Assembly (NCBI GenBank): GCA_030695265.1
Contig: JAUYTA010001065.1
Coordinates: forward strand, 1 to 8,092
Length of the DNA stretch: 8,092 bases
DNA from: Bacteroidota bacterium
Lineage (GTDB): Bacteria > Bacteroidota > Bacteroidia > Bacteroidales > Prolixibacteraceae
Reading direction: 5' to 3'
In this document: positions 6,029 through 8,092 of the stretch, one piece after another
Numbering within the stretch: position 1 is the first letter of the stretch
Layout: every line of letters begins with the position of its first letter
Notes under the pieces: generated by a model
Seen by the model: the letters and a program-made list of their open reading frames with translations, nothing else
The model's database searches: none
What the model was told of the DNA's origin: nothing
Made by a program: the position numbers and the translations under genes

Positions 6029-6958
6029 ATGTACTCAGAAAAGAATTTCGAACATAAAATGAGCCGTGCCGTTGAGCAGCTGGCCGATCCGAAATCATAC
6101 AGCCTGGTTTGCCATGAACACCGTATGGGCGAACCTTTACCATCGATTGAACAACTTGGCAAAATCGTTGGGTTGATCCGTGAAATTCTGTTTCCCGGAT
6201 ACTTCGGGAATACCAGTCTGCGGGCAAATACAATCAAACATTACGTAGGTGTAAACATCGACGAATTGTTCGAATTGTTGTCGGAACAGATACTTGCCGG
6301 ATTGTGTTTTACCTGCGCGAATCCCGAAGAGGTTGACATGCAGGAACGTTCTAAATTTGCCCAGGGGCTTGCTTCCGACTTTATTGCATCTCTTCCTGAA
6401 ATCCGAAGGCTGCTGATAACTGATGTTGAAGCGGCTTATCTTGGCGATCCTGCTGCCAACAACCGAAGCGAAGTAATATACTGTTACCCTGCCATCAGGG
6501 CAATCAGCAATCACCGGGTTGGTCATCAGTTATTAAATCTGGGTGTTCCGCTCATTCCACGGATTATTTCTGAAATGGGACATTCCGAAACCGGTATCGA
6601 CATTCATCCCGGAGCACAAATCGGCGAATCGTTTACCATCGATCATGGTACCGGTGTTGTGATCGGTTCGACGACAATTATCGGAAAGAATGTAAAACTT
6701 TATCAGGGAGTTACCCTCGGGGCAAAAAGTTTTCCTCTGGATGAAAGTGGCAACCCGATTAAAGGTATTCCGCGCCATCCGATCGTGGAAGACAATGTGA
6801 TCATTTACGCTCAGGCTACCATTTTAGGCCGCATTCGGATTGGCGCAAATTCAGTAATTGGAGGAAACGTTTGGGTTACCAATAGTTTGCCGCCAAATTC
6901 AAAACTTGTTCAGTTCAAGGCCAAAGAGGCCGATTTTAACGATGGCGCGGGGATTTAG
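6029..6958 (+). CDS. cysE: Serine O-acetyltransferase
   Basis: The product has 309 residues. The N-terminal half (about 1-175) is the alpha-helical SAT domain. The C-terminal half is a left-handed beta-helix built from hexapeptide repeats (I-G-E-S-F-T, I-G-S-T-T-I, I-G-K-N-V-K, I-G-A-N-S-V). Active-site features match CysE: D-I-H-P-G-A at 191-196, I-D-H-G-T-G at 204-209 with catalytic Asp205/His206 (Asp157/His158 in E. coli), and R-H-P with His250 (His193 in E. coli). The enzyme makes O-acetylserine from serine and acetyl-CoA, the first committed step of cysteine synthesis in the cytosol. The insert between V-T-L-G-A and R-H-P (K-S-F-P-L-D-E-S-G-N-P) is longer than in E. coli and fits the extended form often seen in Bacteroidota. 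The C-terminus lacks the usual enterobacterial tail, so feedback inhibition and binding to cysteine synthase may differ; this is inference. Confidence 0.92.
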   Translation: MYSEKNFEHKMSRAVEQLADPKSYSLVCHEHRMGEPLPSIEQLGKIVGLIREILFPGYFGNTSLRANTIKHYVGVNIDELFELLSEQILAGLCFTCANPEEVDMQERSKFAQGLASDFIASLPEIRRLLITDVEAAYLGDPAANNRSEVIYCYPAIRAISNHRVGHQLLNLGVPLIPRIISEMGHSETGIDIHPGAQIGESFTIDHGTGVVIGSTTIIGKNVKLYQGVTLGAKSFPLDESGNPIKGIPRHPIVEDNVIIYAQATILGRIRIGANSVIGGNVWVTNSLPPNSKLVQFKAKEADFNDGAGI

Positions 6959-6960
6959 AA

Positions 6961-6995
6961 GTTTCAGGTTCCATGTTTCAAGTTCCAGGTTGTAT
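6961..6995. repeat. Degenerate heptanucleotide tandem array 3 (GTTNCAN; array 2 family, inverted)
   Basis: Five units start at 6961, 6968, 6975, 6982 and 6989 (for example GTTTCAG, GTTCCAG), beginning two bases after the cysE stop codon. The reverse complement reads as ACCTGAA/ACTTGAA-type heptads and includes a unit identical to one in the array before pnuC, so the two arrays belong to one family in opposite orientation. Confidence 0.75.
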
Positions 6996-7037
6996 GCATT
7001 GATCATCAGTGATGGGATTTGATTCTTATTTTTTTTT

Positions 7038-7072
7038 ATTCAATATTGAATATTGGACATTGAATATTGGTT
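7038..7072. repeat. Degenerate heptanucleotide tandem array 4 (ATTGAAT/ATTGGAC), with palindrome
   Basis: Five units start at 7038, 7045, 7052, 7059 and 7066; ATTGAAT occurs twice. The first two units form a perfect 14-base palindrome (7038-7051). The array follows a T-rich run at 7027-7037 in the gap before the THUMP methyltransferase gene. Confidence 0.75.
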
Positions 7073-7114
7073 ATTATTAAACTTAAGTCCTTCATATAAA
7101 AAAATCATATTGTC

Positions 7115-8092
7115 TTGAAAAAACAAAAATACACTGCCACTACCCTGGCTGGATTGGAAGAAGTACTTGCACAGGAGTTGATTGAAATTGGAGCTGATGA
7201 AGTGCAGATAGGCCGTCGTTCGGTGTATTTCAGCGGAGATTTAAAGTTACTGTACAAAGCAAATTATTGCCTGCGCAGCGCTCTACGGATTTTGCTGCCC
7301 ATAGATTCCTACAAGATTCATTCGGCTGACGATTTATACCAGCGGGGAAAGAACTTCAAATGGGAAGATTTGTTCGGCTGCGACCAGACTTTTGCCATTC
7401 AAAGTACTGTTTTTACCGATCTTTTCAACAATTCAATGTATGCTTCCCTTAAATTGAAAGATGCGATTGTCGATCGTTTTCGGTATAAATTTGGAGAACG
7501 TCCATCCGTGAATTCAAAAAAACCGGATATTCTGATCAATCTTCACATCAGCAACGAGTACTGCACCATTTCGCTCGACAGTAGTGGCGAATCGTTGCAC
7601 AAACGCGGCTATAGGCTCGATCAGAACGAAGCTCCAATGAGCGAAGTACTTGCCGCCGGCTTAATCCGACTTTCGGAATGGGACCGCAAAAGCGACCTGA
7701 TTGATCCGATGTGTGGCTCGGGTACAATCGCTATCGAAGCGGCAATGTTGGCCAATGGCATTTATCCCGGAAGCATACGGAAAGACTTTTGTTTCCGCAA
7801 CTGGCGCAATTTTAATCCTGAAATGTTTGCCCAAATGGAGGAAGAAGTTCAGCCAAATGGAATTCAGCCAGTGAAAATTTCAGCCTCAGATATTTCCCGC
7901 AGGAACATAGATATTGCTTACAAAAATGCAGAAGCCGCCGGAGTTTTGCAGCTTATTGACTTTAAAATATCCGATTTCAGGGTATTGGAACCCGCTTCCG
8001 AAAAACCTTTCCTGTTGTTCAATCCGCCGTATGGCGAGCGTTTGACTCCGGACGATACCAATTTTTATTCGATGATTGGCGAACGATTGAAA
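7115..8092 (+). CDS. rlmL: THUMP domain class I SAM-dependent RNA methyltransferase (RlmL-like), truncated by window end
   Basis: An uninterrupted frame of 326 codons runs from TTG 7115 to the last base. TTG is chosen because the protein then begins (M)-K-K-Q-K-Y-T-A-T-T-L-A-G-L-E-E-V-L, the usual N-terminus of the family. The only in-frame alternative downstream of the stop at 7097-7099 is ATT 7109, and the first in-frame ATG would delete over 100 residues. Residues about 40-155 are the ferredoxin-like/THUMP RNA-binding region, closing with L-D-S-S-G-E-S-L-H-K-R-G-Y-R at 154-167. The Rossmann methyltransferase follows, with the SAM-binding motif D-P-M-C-G-S-G-T at 197-204 and the catalytic N-P-P-Y-G-E-R at 303-309. 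Relatives (the N-terminal half of E. coli RlmKL) make m2G at position 2445 of 23S rRNA; the target here is inferred. Some 50-70 C-terminal residues probably lie beyond the window. Confidence 0.9.
   Translation, partial: MKKQKYTATTLAGLEEVLAQELIEIGADEVQIGRRSVYFSGDLKLLYKANYCLRSALRILLPIDSYKIHSADDLYQRGKNFKWEDLFGCDQTFAIQSTVFTDLFNNSMYASLKLKDAIVDRFRYKFGERPSVNSKKPDILINLHISNEYCTISLDSSGESLHKRGYRLDQNEAPMSEVLAAGLIRLSEWDRKSDLIDPMCGSGTIAIEAAMLANGIYPGSIRKDFCFRNWRNFNPEMFAQMEEEVQPNGIQPVKISASDISRRNIDIAYKNAEAAGVLQLIDFKISDFRVLEPASEKPFLLFNPPYGERLTPDDTNFYSMIGERLK

Noticed and set aside
6137..6778. Minus-strand frames (6137-6526 and 6533-6778) inside the serine acetyltransferase gene
   Set aside because: They are antisense shadows of a well-supported gene, with low-complexity, unrecognisable translations.
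6998..7037. Hairpin ATCA-TCAG-TGAT plus later T-run as a cysE terminator
   Set aside because: The stem has only four base pairs and the T-run begins about 15 bases beyond it, too weak and too distant for a standard terminator.
4782..7072. CRISPR array or insertion sequence ends at the repeats
   Set aside because: Units are 7 bases, adjacent and degenerate with no spacers, and no terminal inverted repeats or target duplications bracket any gene.

Overview
The window looks like a chromosomal segment from a member of the Bacteroidota, probably a marine or sediment Bacteroidales/Marinilabiliales-type bacterium. This is inferred from gene content (a pnuC plus NadR-type kinase pair, an S41 protease with a PDZ domain, secreted NIPSNAP proteins, a RAYT-type transposase remnant), from candidate promoters matching the Bacteroidota -7 element TAnnTTTG, from the lack of clear Shine-Dalgarno sequences before start codons, and from the moderate-to-low GC. 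The genus cannot be decided from the sequence alone.

Layout. Positions 3-164 (+) are the last 53 codons of guaA (GMP synthase), followed by a strong, probably bidirectional terminator at 191-223. Two minus-strand genes converge on it: a secreted two-domain NIPSNAP-like protein (231-1022) and an acidic protein of unknown function (1123-1923). Positions 1924-3039 are gene-poor and look degraded. They hold a C-terminal remnant of a RAYT/Y1 transposase (2574-2810), an orphan open frame that runs upstream without a start codon (2227-2448, open to 2547), and a 45-codon ORF with a signal-peptide-like start (2072-2209) that overlaps another protein-like open frame. The plus strand then carries an exported S41 C-terminal processing protease (3040-4653), pnuC (4827-5435) overlapping a NadR-type ribosylnicotinamide kinase (5419-5958), serine O-acetyltransferase (6029-6958), and a TTG-started RlmL-like THUMP methyltransferase (7115 to the window end, truncated there).

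How the genes work together. The clearest functional unit is pnuC-nadR: import of nicotinamide riboside and its trapping by phosphorylation for NAD salvage, with translational overlap of the two genes. The other plus-strand genes are ordinary housekeeping functions (envelope proteolysis, cysteine biosynthesis, 23S rRNA modification) with no evident pathway link.

The most unusual signal is in the intergenic DNA. Four separate gaps contain short degenerate tandem arrays with an exact 7-base period (about 1088-1115, 4782-4816, 6961-6995 and 7038-7072). Two of them belong to the same sequence family in opposite orientation. The gap before pnuC also has a 16-17 bp imperfect inverted repeat. No CRISPR array, tRNA, rRNA or intact mobile element was seen, and I found no convincing new multi-gene system.
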